Source: Ornithodoros turicata
Lineage: Eukaryota > Arthropoda > Arachnida > Ixodida > Argasidae
Direction: 5' to 3'
DNA length: 64,000 bases
Assembly: GCF_037126465.1 (NCBI RefSeq)
Contig: NC_088204.1
Span: 22,202,804-22,266,803 of the forward strand
Shown in pieces: positions 23,401-34,559 of this stretch. The notes beneath the pieces are model-generated. The model did no database searches, was not told the origin of the DNA, and saw only the letters and a list, made by a program, of their open reading frames with translations. A program made the position numbers and the translations under genes. The stretch's first letter is position 1. Every line of letters begins with the position of its first letter.

Positions 23401-24002
23401 TCTGCAGAACGAGTGTGTTCACGTGTTCTCGGGCTTCATCGCCTACATGGCTCATGATCTAACGGAGCGCGAAGCGCTCGTGAACTCGGACACGTGGTGT
23501 ATGACGCGCTCTTTTCGTTAACGTGGCAAAGGCGTAATCTCTCGCTCGCGTAACGACCAACGGTGTCGTCTGCACAACGAGTGTGTTCACGTGTTCTCGG
23601 GCTTCATCGCCTACATGGCTCATGATCCTACGGAGCGCGAAGCACTCGTGAACTCGGACACGTGGTGTATAGCGCGCTGTTTTCGTTAACGTGGCAAAGG
23701 CGTAATCTCTCGCTCGCGTAACGACCAACGGTGTGTCGTCTGCAGAACGAGTGTGTTCACGTGTTCTCGGGCTTCATCGCCTACATGGCTCATGATCTAA
23801 CGGAGCGCGAAGCACTCGTGAACTCGGACACGTGGTGTATGACGCGCTCTTTTCGTTAACGTGGCAAAGGCGTAATCTCTCGCTCGCGTAACGACCAACG
23901 GTGTCGTCTGCACAACGAGTGTGTTCACGTGTTCTCGGGCTTCATCGCTTACATGGCTCATGATCTAACGGAGCGCGAAGCACTCGTGAACTCGGACACG
24001 TG
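20480..24002. repeat. Satellite B, left block
   Basis: About 20 tandem monomers. Units between about 20711 and 21605 are 175 bp; those to the right are 168 bp (for example CTCATGATCT at 21601 and 21769). Core words are GGCGTAATCTCTCGCTCGCG, CGTTAACG and TTCATCGCCTACATGGCTCA. A variant with an extra GT (GTGTGTCGTC) recurs at 23057 and 23731, 674 bp apart, marking a four-unit higher-order repeat. Because 168 is a multiple of three, the - strand can stay open across several units; I do not consider this coding. The array is interrupted at 24002. Confidence 0.95.
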
Positions 24003-27000
24003 TGCCCGTATTCACCAGTCCCACTTAGGCACTGGTTTAGTGACGTCTGGTTTAAGTTGATCACGTGAGTACTTCGTCCGCCAATCACGAACAACCACCC
24101 CGCTGGTCTAACCCGGCTACCGTGAGGCCCATGGCGGCCTCCATGGAGTTTGTGTGCACAACACATAGGCCTAATCTACGCTTCGACGGAAATTTTTCGG
24201 CGAAATACAGGTAAATTTTGACTTATAAAGCTACTAGAAGCGTTTGTAAGGCGAATGTTGTTGCACTCCAATCAATATTTGCCCTCAACGTCTCATTTCG
24301 TTCGCCGTTCACACGACGTAAACCCGGCGGCCTAGCGATGGTCTAACTCCCATGTATTTGCATAGGACTGATTTAAACTAGGGATGGGGGTAGTTTAAAG
24401 CCGGTCTACCGCGGAGCAGCTGTGAATGAGCCTTTCGAGAAACAACCCAAAAATAGTTTTTGCTGGACGCTGTTTTCAAGTTTTCAATAGTTTTCAAGTC
24501 GAAATTGCGCAAATTAAGCAAAAATAACGTTGTGAGGAACAGGTGAGCGAAGTAAGTGAAGTAATAAACCCGCCAGTGAGTTAAAAGTTAACGATCGGTA
24601 TGAAGTGAAATTTTGAAATCCGCTCTCCTAATTTAGGACCAATATCGTCAAATTTAGTGATGTCAACATTGGCAGCTAGACACAAGTCACTTTCCGATCC
24701 AAAGCTGACAGGAAGTCGTGCACAAACAGCTGTTACTTCCAGCAACAAAAACGACGCTGATTGTGCGTGGTACTTTTAATACAGCCCCTAGTGCCTCTGT
24801 TATACATCACTAACAATAGTTCGTACTGTGCTGCCGTTACTGGTTCTGATTGATACATTTAACGACTTGCTGCACACTTCAGTGATCGCCGATACTTGTG
24901 AACGAGCTTTGTGTTCCTAGATTACTGTTAAGTGTTTCCTGTTAAAAATGCATCCATCGTGTTTGTATTCTAAACTAAACGGAGGTCACAAGAGGGAGGG
25001 GAGGTTCCATGGAGCAGTTATACCTCCATGTGCCTTACAGCTATACAGCGGAGTATGGTACATGTTACCCAGCATGTAGAGGCACAAATATCAAGCACGT
25101 AGCTCGCCTTTGAAATGCTATGAGTGACATTCCAAAATAGTAGCATTGAGAGGGTAGATGGAGTTATATGTTGGATGTCCCAGTGCATTAACAAGGTACA
25201 ATATTTCAGATCCGACTCTGGAAAGGACACCATATGGAGGAAGCTCTAGATCCCCTTGGAAGCTTGATTTGCTTGCCCAGAAAGATGCAAGCCCTATAGG
25301 AAAGCACTATTGTGTTCTGTCATTATGAAAGCACTAATGTTTTTTGGAAATCACTATGAGCATGTTTGTTGGCGCAATTTTGTGCTGGTGAGATCTGGCT
25401 ATGCTTATCGGCTTCAATGCAGAGTGCTGCTGTATATGTCGACTGGGAGAAATTTTGACAAAATAGCGTGTATTTAGGATATCAGACTTGGTTATTCGAT
25501 AAAAGTACAGGTAGAAATATCCCGCAGAGGCATACAAGGAAATATTGTGAGCAGTGTTTTGTGTCGACGAATTTGTATGGACAAATAAGAGCCTTCACGG
25601 GGCATATAAACACAACACTAGAGTGTCAAGCAGCCCATGTAGTCATGATGTCGATACCACTGTCAGGTGTGTGCAGATGCTGCATGCAAAATTGTGAGCA
25701 GGTTTCACCTTGCCGGTTCAGGAGAAAATCCACAGAGAAGTGAAGGTCTCAAAATTTTATAAGGACGCACATGTAAGTACATGTGTAGCTAAAATGTGTG
25801 CGCTACCACTTCCAGCACACCACACCAGAAGGGGAGGGCAAATATGCCAACAACCACCATTTCTGCAATGATGATGTACCGTAATAATAGAAAATATTCA
25901 AGGTGACAGCTACTTGCTTTTATGCTCACATTTATCATCTGCTAACAGTAGATGTGGCTTTGTAGACTGCCACCGCAAGAGACAAAACACAAGGAACCTG
26001 GCTGCAGACTTTATCAAAGCAACATATTTCTGGGATGCGATTACTGCCAATACAAGCCCATGACCATGATTCACACAGTGTTCCCCTTCATTGTGTGAGC
26101 AGCACTGTGTATGTCCAACACTTTGTTTCTTTTCTTCCAAATTATCTGTTATGGGCACAGCAGTGCCTGTACCTCATGCTTTTGAGTTGTTTCTTTGCAT
26201 TAAATCAATAAAACTTGTTACGCATTTCCATAAGGATTATTATTATTAAGGATATCAAGTATTTGTTGTGAAGTACAGATGTTTGTCCCATGCCACATGC
26301 TATGGAAAAAAGAAATATTTACTACATTGTGCATGGAGACACAACTCCAATGCATTGATAGTGCAACAGAGCGGAATTCCATTGGGCAGTTTAGCATGAA
26401 AAGCAGAACCACTAGCTGACACTCTTACTGCACAGGAAGTACCAACACTGAAGAGTTGAAATTACTGCTGTACATTGGACATGAAGAGTGATTGAATATC
26501 GGAAATGCTATCTGTTACACATAACGAGCAAATAGAGATCATGAAAAAGGGAACTGTGATGGAAGGACATGTAGGGCGTGTCTGAGCCAATGCAAAGAGA
26601 ACCAGTAACACAATTACCAGTACTGTGAAATATATGTAGATCACAGGGACCTGTTGTTATTTGTAGTGCTGTTTTTCCACCTTGTACTGCGGCGCACAAG
26701 TACATTGATCTGTCTGAAACGCAGCTAGGCTGAGGACAGTCACCACGTGGCAGATTGACATTTGTATTGTCTGTGCTAAATCATGGGTATCATTATGATG
26801 TGACTGCAGATGTATGACAGATCATGTGATCTGAGAACCCAGGCATGCTCATTTTTTGCAAGATTTCCTTGTAAATCTCACATGCTATGCATTGTTGACA
26901 GCTGTCATGATACTGATGTCATGACATGGTGGCGACACGGATGTCAACGACACTCCAGCTTTACACTGGTGTGATCTGTGCACTTGTTGTGTAGTCTCAT

Positions 27001-30000
27001 ATGCTGTAAGGCGCAAATCTTAAGAATAGAAAAACACGCCCCTGTGTAATCAGGTCACAAGATTTATTCTATACATCTGCATTCACATCCACATTGCAAC
27101 CATGCCTCTATTTATCATGAATGCCCAAATGCCTGTAATTTCGTTCTGTTGTGTCTGTCTTCAATGTGTTCTAAATAGCTGAGTTCGAGCAATAAGTATA
27201 AAATAGTAGAAATTGTAGTAATACTGCATGAACCAAACCAATGGTCACTTCTAATATACACTTCACTTCACTGTACTTTCAATTATGTTGCAACTTCGTT
27301 CTCCTTACACGAGTACAGGTACGTGCTAAGTGCCCACGGTTCTTCCTTTTTGACATGTCCTGTATATTACCTGATAGGAACAGGTACTCCCATTGCTTAC
27401 TAGCTCACCTCTGCCTTGACTCACACTCCACTCCTAAATGCACAGCAGTGAATGAAGAATGAACGCAATATGGGCATACTACCGTCACAAAATTCTGATG
27501 TAATTAAGGGTGTTGTTATCAGCATCATTACAAATGATTCTAATATGTATGAATCTGTCACTCGAAAGCCCACAGGAAAGAGTGCCTATAGATGCTGTTA
27601 CAATGCAAGACACTACGGCACTCATTTACATTTCGAAAGATTGAAGCTTCCTTCCTTCACATCATCACCAGGAGAATATGTGGCGCCTCAAGCATACTAG
27701 TTTTACTGCATAACTGGCACAAAATGCCTGTGACATATGTTACACCTTCTTATTTAGTTTGTTTCAGGAAAGCAGTTCTTCAATGCAAAACGTGAAGAAA
27801 ACTAATTGTCGTACAGATATGTGGCTGGAACGTGACTAACCCTGCTTAAATGCATGAAAAACATGTCATTGTAAGAGTAGAAACCATTGCTGCAGGAATA
27901 TTGCGGTTGTGTATGCAGAATTTTTCCTTTCTTCTAAAGAGGAGTTTTGCACTACCTCTACCTCTGTTTCTTTTTGTAACCCTGCCCGCTCTCATTTTTT
28001 TTTGTAATGCACCCTTATGGGTACATAAAGTTCAACAAAGAGTAATGAAATAACTATATGCCCTTCCTGTGTGCCAACATAGATGTGTTTGCCCAAAATC
28101 TGTGAAACTGTTGTTGCTGTTGGGTGCTGTTAACTTGCAAACCATCCCCCCCTCCCCATACGTCACCTATTAATTTCCAGAATACACCAGCTGAAGACAT
28201 CGCATGTTCATCACTGGCTATTGAAGTTAGGTGGTCAGCCATGCAAAAACATCTATGTTATTTTTCTGAATATTAAGCAATGTCCCACATTTCTGCTCCC
28301 AGACTTTGTCCTTGATGATGCAGTACACCGCGTTCACTACCCTAATATACTGTCTGGTTGTGTAGCTTTGTGCTGACACAGCTGAATGAATATGTCGGCT
28401 TTTGCAAAGTTACAACTGCCAAAGTGTCTCAAAAGATAACATAAAATGTGGAAGAAAGATATACAATCCTGTATTTCCTAAAAAATAATAGCAGCACATT
28501 GTAGATAAGATGCATCTGATTTCAAGTTTCATTCTTTTCTTTATATGAGCTTATTTGCATTGCATTCATTTGTCCATTGCAGCCTTCCACTTACTGTCCA
28601 TTACATATCAATGCAGAAAGCTAGCAGACAATGATCAGTGCTGCTGTTTGCTTTGATATTCCATGGTGTTGTTTCTCAAGAAATAGCACAGTCTCTCAAC
28701 ACACAGCTGTGCAGTTTATAACTGCGTAACTACGCAGTGCACAAATGCATGGGGCACATGCACAAATTTTTCAGAGCTTTACCATCTGTATTTCAGGTTG
28801 TCTGCAATACAGGACAGTGTAGAAAACTGGGAACAGTCAGGGAACTATAGCATGACTTAAAAGCTAAAAAAGAAAATTCTCAAGAACGCTGTATAGAGCT
28901 GCTGATGTAATCGTGCAATACCTTAATTTGCACAATTGGACAGTGGCAGTTCTCAGAGCAGCCTTGCCAAAGGAGAAGCAGAGCTCACACGGGCCTCTCA
29001 TGTGATTTTACTGTCAAAGTTGAGCTATCTGTGTCAGATTGAAGTGGTAACTGCAACTGCATCACCATAGAAATTCGTTCTGAACGAAAAGTCTAAATTA
29101 AAAGCCTCAGCTGGCATATTATAGCATGGCATCAGCTGTGGGGAGTTTTTAGGCGTTGGTGGTGGTGATTGTTTGGCATGTAATGGTGCAATGATAATGG
29201 AAGTGAGATTGTTTACAATGCCAGTATGAAGTCAAGAGAGGAGCTTATAAAGAATGAGCGCAGAAAAAGTCCCTGACCAGGTATGTAAGCGTTTCCTCAA
29301 TAATTTATGACTCTGAACAAGCAAGCACAATGCAAATAGCAGCACGGATTTGCTTGTAGCTGATGTTGCAGCTGTTGTTGTATGTGTTTGCCTGTGTCCA
29401 TTGTATGTTTGCTCCACCCTTGAAACACCATTATTGAGACAAATAAGACCTTCTGTACGAGATATTTGACCAATTTTAACAGCAAAGAGAAGATTGTTTG
29501 TATTTTGTGTATGTGGTATCAATAAACAACAAACTCTGAATGGCTCGGATCTATTGTAACGACACTAAAGTGTGCCCTTTTATTTTTGCAGATATGGTCT
29601 GTGATGTCAAGTGCGCTCAATATATGACTCTAGGACAAGTGTGTACATTCCCATTCTGTTAAATTCCAGCAACTGACAGTCACAGCACAGCCAGTCTTTG
29701 TTAGCTGAACAGAATAAATCACTTCAGTGCTTGATGATTTGTACAAGAATGCTATATGCAGAGATACGGAGATAAAGGAGGTCACAATTAACCATAGCAC
29801 CGCACTGATAGAACGACAGGAGGTCACGACACTGGCAACTTCCACACAACTCACAGGCAGGGGCACCCTGGGTAACATAACGAAAACAGCGCTAACACGC
29901 ACACACACAGGACGCGAATGTAAACAGGACTGCACAGTTCGTTTTCAGTCGTGCGCCCGAACAAACGCAGCCAGCGAAGCGATGCTTTAACGCGTTGCAG

Positions 30001-30745
30001 ATTTGTGACACCTTGTAAAGTACCACGTCAATTTCTTGAAAGCATAACGCTATAAAAGTTATGCGTGTGGGAGCCCGATGCAGGATATGGCCACCCTTGC
30101 ACCAATGTTATTGCTGTTTACTTACAGGCAGCCTACCGTTACGATGCGCCTGCACACACGCTGCGCACATGACACCAGACTTGAAAGCGTAAAAACACGC
30201 TGCTGACATGCCCCAACGATCGAAAGGCTGTCGTTGCAATCACCACATATGCAGCACAACAAACGATAAACAAGCGATGGTCCATGGAGGTGCAGCTATT
30301 ATACGCAACCACAATCGACGACCGAACACTGACAAAAGTACAACGATCGCCTCCACGAGAATACGTACTCCTGCCTCTTCAAAAACATGGCAAACGCGCT
30401 CTTTGTACATTGTTTTACCGGTCATATTAACAAACACAAAGGCAGGCTTAACCGCCGGCCACCCACACACCATCCCGCAACCACCTGTAGCAGCGCCAGC
30501 CAGCGCCGCCTGAACTATTCTTTATCAACCTCATAACAAACAAACAAACAAAAAGAAAGGGAGTCTTCCTCTTTGCGGCTCTTCCGTCGTCTGCTAATTT
30601 CTCCCTCCCCTCACCCATCTCGTGACAATGTGAATAATGCGCATGCGTTGTGGTCAAACGGACTTCAGAGCCGGAGAGATCACGTGATCAACTTAAACCA
30701 GACGTCACTAAACCAGTGGCTAAGTGGGACTGGTGAATACGGGCA
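24003..30745. mobile_element. 6.7-kb terminal-inverted-repeat element inside satellite B
   Basis: The left end reads TGCCCGTATTCACCAGTCCC and continues to about 24068; the right end (30680-30745) is its reverse complement with one mismatch in 66 bp (G/C at position 28). The 3-bp target duplication GTG lies at 24000-24002 and 30746-30748, and removing the element plus one GTG restores a normal satellite monomer (CACGTGGTGTATG). The interior has no open frame above about 100 codons and no transposase, helicase or polymerase motif I can recognise. Three-bp duplications occur in PIF/Harbinger, Zator, CMC and Academ groups, but the ends do not decide it. Confidence 0.9.
24069..30679. other. Interior of the 6.7-kb element: no recognisable gene
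   Basis: AT-richer than the flanking satellite. Several possible polyadenylation signals (for example AATAAAA near 26208), but no long frame. A - strand frame at 25910-26158 is Cys/His-rich (CCSHNEGEHCVNHGHG) but matches no finger I can name. The right 900 bp (about 29800-30680) is richer in CpG and could be a first-exon or promoter-like segment. A multi-exon gene with short exons cannot be excluded by reading. Confidence 0.4.
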
Positions 30746-31215
30746 GTGGTGTATGACGCGCTGTTTTCGTTAACGTGGCAAAGGCGTAATCTCTCGCTCG
30801 CGTAACGACCAACGGTGTCGTCTGCACAACGAGTGTGTTCACGTGTTCTCGGGCTTCATCGCCTACATGGCTCATGATCTAACGGAGCGCGAAGCACTCG
30901 TGAACTCGGACACGTGGTGTATAGCGCGCTGTTTTCTTTAACGCGGCAAAGGCGTAATCTCTCGCTCGCGTAACGACCAACGGTGCCGTCTGCACAACGA
31001 GTGTGTTCACGTGTTCTCGGGCTTCATCGCCTACATGGCTCATGATCCAACGGAGCGCGAAGCACTCGTGAACTCGGACACGTGGTGTATGACGCGCTCT
31101 TTTCGTTAACGCGGCAAAGGCGTAATCTCTCGCTCGCGTAACGACCAACGGTGTCGTCTGCAGAACGAGTGTGTTCACGTGTTCTCGGGCTTCATCGCCT
31201 ACATGGCTCATGGTC
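30746..31215. repeat. Satellite B, right block
   Basis: About 2.8 monomers continuing the 168-bp phase of the left block after the 6.7-kb insertion. The last unit ends at CTCATGGTCTAGCCACTCG, where element S copy 1 sequence begins. Confidence 0.93.
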
Positions 31216-31726
31216 TAGCCACTCGTAGGGTGTTGAACGTCTTGATTTGGAGATTTCCAGAAACGGAATTTCTGCAGAAACGAACATGTATTGCTCCACG
31301 ATTGCGCATAATGACATCCTTCTCCTTTGTATCATTTTTACACCAGTGGTTACATGAGGGATGTGAGATATTCTCGAGAAGCTGCAGATCGAGGCGATAA
31401 AGAAGATGTATAGAAGAAGTGACAACGACAAGCCATCCGAGCTATCCAAAACAAATGAAACAACCCTATTGGTCGAAGACGTTGCAGCCTCGTTCGCAGC
31501 CTGCAGTTCGTTCCCGCTTAGCGAGGCCGACTACGGCAAGTAGTTACGCCACCACCACCTGCAGTGCGTTCAGGGCGGTGATAACACAACACGTAAGGGC
31601 TCGTAACGAGCACGATAGTGTCAACGAGGAAGCTTCACGAGGAGCAGAGATTGTGACCACAGCAAAGCGTCGATAACGTCACTTGTTTCGTTTTTCCTAA
31701 CGACTCGCTGACTTCATCCAACACAA

Positions 31727-31873
31727 GGAAAAGAGGCGCTGACGCCAGGAATCGAACCTGGGTCTTCTTATATCCGGTCAGATATGCTAACCCATAGCCT
31801 CCTATGGCTATAACCGCTACACAACACCAGAAGACTCAGGTTACATTCCTGGCGTCAGCACCTCTTTCCCCTG
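31727..31873. mobile_element. tRNA-like inverted-repeat insertion
   Basis: Inverted arms AAAGAGGCGCTGACGCCAGG... (left) and its complement (right) enclose about 70 bp. On the - strand the sequence has a T-arm with a 5-bp stem (CCAGG/CCTGG) and box B GGTTCGATTCC. On the + strand the other arm has a degraded version (GGTTACATTCC). So two tRNA-type promoter halves face each other. The segment is absent from element S copy 2 at the corresponding place, so it is an insertion. I do not read it as a working tRNA gene. Confidence 0.65.
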
Positions 31874-32465
31874 AGTTGCGTTAGCGTTGACCTTAAGCGT
31901 TTCTGTCGTCCCTAATTGTGGTAGAGAACTCGGCCAGTTCTCGTTGATGACTCGTTGACGTTGAGGCTGCCAAGGAAAGATGGCGGAAGGGTTCTTCGCT
32001 TGGACGATTACACATGCAGCTAACCGTGCCCCATGGACCCGATGGCGTCCGGATGCCTTTCAACAGGACGAGACGGATTTTGTAAAGTTGTCCCCTCTGC
32101 CAAAAACGCTGCCCGCACAGTTTGTGAGGACTCACAGGATGACAGTACCTCACACCGTCTTCATAGCTACGGGTGTTATGATGAACAACTAAGGCAAATT
32201 GGATGCTGTAGCTGTTTTCGAATTCTTCTCTTTTACAGTATGTAGCGGATATAGCTGTGACGTTGTAACGAGTGTCAACAGCAAACCATTCTGTGTAATT
32301 CCGGACGTAGATTCCTTGAATAGCTTCATAACATTATCTTGCTTCGCGGCGCCAACACGGAATTACAAAAAAAGTTCCACAACATTCTGTTCAAGCTCAC
32401 TATGAAAACGTTTTATTGCACTGCAAATTTATTTTAAGTCTGGTATTTATGAAGCCTGACAGTAA

Positions 32466-32672
32466 AGGGCTGTTTGTACTCCATCGTAACTTCGACGACC
32501 AAGCGGGCGCAACGAGGTTGACTGCCGTTGGAGTGATTTATACTCGAGTATCATAACTCGAGCGGCAGAGAACGTGCACAGTCAATCGGCGTGCTCTGGC
32601 ACGAGCATGCTGCACGACGGTGGTCGACGCTGCACGAGCTACGCTGTTTTCCGTTGGAGTATAAACAGCCCT
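32466..32672. mobile_element. Harbinger-type MITE, family H1, short copy
   Basis: The 207-bp element begins AGGGCTGTTTGTACTCC and ends GGAGTATAAACAGCCCT, with the 3-bp duplication TAA at 32463-32465 and 32673-32675. Its interior resembles the left part of the 1038-bp copy at 3770-4807, so the two differ mainly by a large deletion or insertion. Its right end shares the T of the neighbouring TTAA element's target. Confidence 0.85.
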
Positions 32673-32675
32673 TAA

Positions 32676-33312
32676 AGGGACAGTCCGGGAAAACCGGAAG
32701 TTGATTTTTTCCAACTGCCACGGAGGCTTACATGATGTGTGGAAAGTTTCAGCTCACAAAACGGCGTGGTTTTCGAGACACCGAATAAAAACTTCTCCTC
32801 TGAAGGCATCCGGTTTCGTTTTTCTCCCTCGCCCTTGCCCTAAAGATCCTCTATGTACGTCATCAGTCACGTGAGCATGACGTTCCCAATGGACACAGTG
32901 GGGCGCAGGACTGCGCCGTTGCTGGGAATGCAGAGAGGTGTTTTTTTTTCTATGAGTGTACTGAACCGTAGGCTGCGTCGTCATACCTGTATTTACAGTG
33001 ACGCTACTCAGCATTTTACTCTGCATAACTTGTGATTGCTACTCAAAATCATCATAATGGGCAAATGCTAGCACGCAACAACCAACTATCGCGCAAACAG
33101 GCATGCGCAAGTCACGTGCGGCCTTGCTCTTATGCACGTCACGCGAGAGCTCGCTGCGGCCTTTACTCAGGACCAACTGCGGCATAGAAAAAAATCGATT
33201 ATAAATCGCGCGATAGGATTTCTTCTGAAATATTTTGCACGGTTGTTGTGCGGAGTATTAGAAATCATAAGACGGTGTTTTCCAGACCCATGTTTTCGAC
33301 CGGACTGTCACT
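32676..33312. mobile_element. TTAA-flanked MITE, family T2
   Basis: The ends AGGGACAGTCCGG and CCGGACTGTCACT are inverted repeats with one mismatch, 637 bp apart. TTAA follows the right end (33313-33316); at the left the TTAA is composite because a Harbinger-type MITE was inserted there. Element S copy 2 has no insertion here (CTGTAAGGCT at about 40218), an empty site. Because the empty site reads GTAA, a 3-bp TAA duplication is also possible. TTAA targets suggest piggyBac or Kolobok; no transposase is present. Confidence 0.75.
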
Positions 33313-33784
33313 TTAAGGCTCCACGTTGTGTTTCCATGCTTGACGGAAAAGTTTACATAGATGTAATAAACTAAGTGTTTACGCTGAGGATCAATGGCAA
33401 CCTCCTCCTCCTTCTTCTACTGATACCATTACTTCTTCCTTCTCTGGCCCCACGCTTCCATGTGCTCTAGAACTCAGCACACACTACCTCTCGTGTCATA
33501 CTTAATACCATTCTTCACCCGACACTACCATCGTGGCAGGAATATGATTTACAATTTTTGTGTATTGCTCGACGGTTATACATCAAGTGACATGCTTCCT
33601 TTTTCATTATTCATACACGTCTAGCGAGCCATATAATGGAACGGGAAGAAGAACAAGATGAACGAACATTGGAACGGAACGAGCACGTATGAGAGCATGA
33701 GAATGAGAGCTACCGGAACAAATAAAACAATCCTATTGGTCGGAGAAAATGCAGCTCGCTGGCAGCCTTCATATCCTTTCAAAC

Positions 33785-33830
33785 CTATGTCGGCACAGTT
33801 CCCCCCAGGACGTCAGTCGTGACGTTGCAC
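33785..33830 (+). mobile_element. SINE body fragment
   Basis: A short piece of the SINE body (ATGTCGGCACAGTTCCCCCC then AGGACGTCAG) inserted in element S copy 1. It is followed at 33880-33911 by an (ATT)n run, which may be its tail or a neighbouring microsatellite. Confidence 0.55.
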
Positions 33831-34012
33831 ACCTTTGTGAGACCGACAACGGCGAGCCCTTTCACCAGCACCACCACCATCATTATTATTATTATTCGTA
33901 TTATTATTATTAGTGCTCACAATACGTGAGCACTAGTAACGTGCACAATAGCCACAAAGAAGAAGCTTCACGAGGAACAGAGATTGTGACCACAGCAAAA
34001 CGTCGATAAGTG

Positions 34013-34086
34013 ATAAACGTGCTCACTCCCTCATGTAATGGCCTAAAGGCCCCTTGATGGATTAATAAATAATAATAATAATAAGG
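34013..34086 (+). mobile_element. CR1/L2-type LINE 3' tail
   Basis: TGTAATGGCCTAAAGGCCCC, then GATTAATAAATAATAATAATA, is the typical short hairpin plus ATA/ATT repeat that ends CR1/L2-like elements. No coding part remains. It truncates element S copy 1. Confidence 0.55.
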
Positions 34087-34224
34087 TTAGGTTAATATTA
34101 GTTTAGGTTCGGTTTGGCTCGGTTCGGTTTGCGACGTCGTTTGGGATGATGTCTGGCGCGTCATCCGGTGAAACTCTGTTTCAAGAATGATAGTTTTTAA
34201 TTACACTCATTATTATTTATTAGG

Positions 34225-34500
34225 CAGTCAGCGGCTTGTTTCACTGTTGCTCATATCTGCGTTTCATGTTTGAATAGGTTACAACCTTCAACAGTTATCT
34301 GCTTTGGAGCGGGACCGGCTTGCAACCTTTCTTCCTGACATCGTTTCTACCGCCTCTGCCCAGATTCTTCAGACATCAAGATTGTGGTGGCAGCACTGTG
34401 CGCCTACAGAACCTACAAAAGGATGCTACACCCCTCAGATCACTGCAGTCAGCGGCTTGTTTGACTGTTGCTCATACCTGCGTTTCATGTTTGAATAGGT
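34225..34500 (+). promoter_or_regulatory. Duplicated 5' leader of the CR1-like element
   Basis: A 55-bp block beginning GCAGTCAGCGGCTTGTTT occurs at 34224-34279 and again at 34445-34500, with two or three mismatches, 221 bp apart. Tandem leader units with promoter function are known for some LINE families, notably mouse L1; that function here is inference. Confidence 0.6.
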
Positions 34501-34559
34501 AAGCACGTACAACCAGTAGTCATCAATTTATAGTGGTTATTGGCGCCGCTGACTGCATC

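Larger units (their letters stand above)
31216..34012. mobile_element. Element S copy 1 (satellite-B-bearing element)
   Basis: Collinear with 39200-41290. Shared blocks include GGAGATTT(C/G)CAGAAACGGA, CTGCAGAAACGAACATGTAT, ATGCCTTTCAAC(A/T)GGACGAGAC, AGAACTCAGCACACACTAC and AAGAAGCTTCACGAGGA. Satellite B lies immediately to the left, in the place where copy 2 has two diverged monomers. Copy 1 is interrupted by a tRNA-like palindrome (31727-31873), a Harbinger-type MITE (32466-32672), a TTAA MITE (32676-33312) and a SINE fragment (33785-33830), and its right end is cut by a LINE tail at about 34012. No protein is encoded. Confidence 0.8.

Noticed and set aside
31727..31873. A functional tRNA gene
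   Set aside because: The T-arm is good but the acceptor and D arms do not pair convincingly, and the sequence is a palindromic insertion.
34086..34130. GGTTAGGTT words resembling the arthropod telomere repeat TTAGG
   Set aside because: Only two imperfect units followed by GGTTCGGTT drift; no array.
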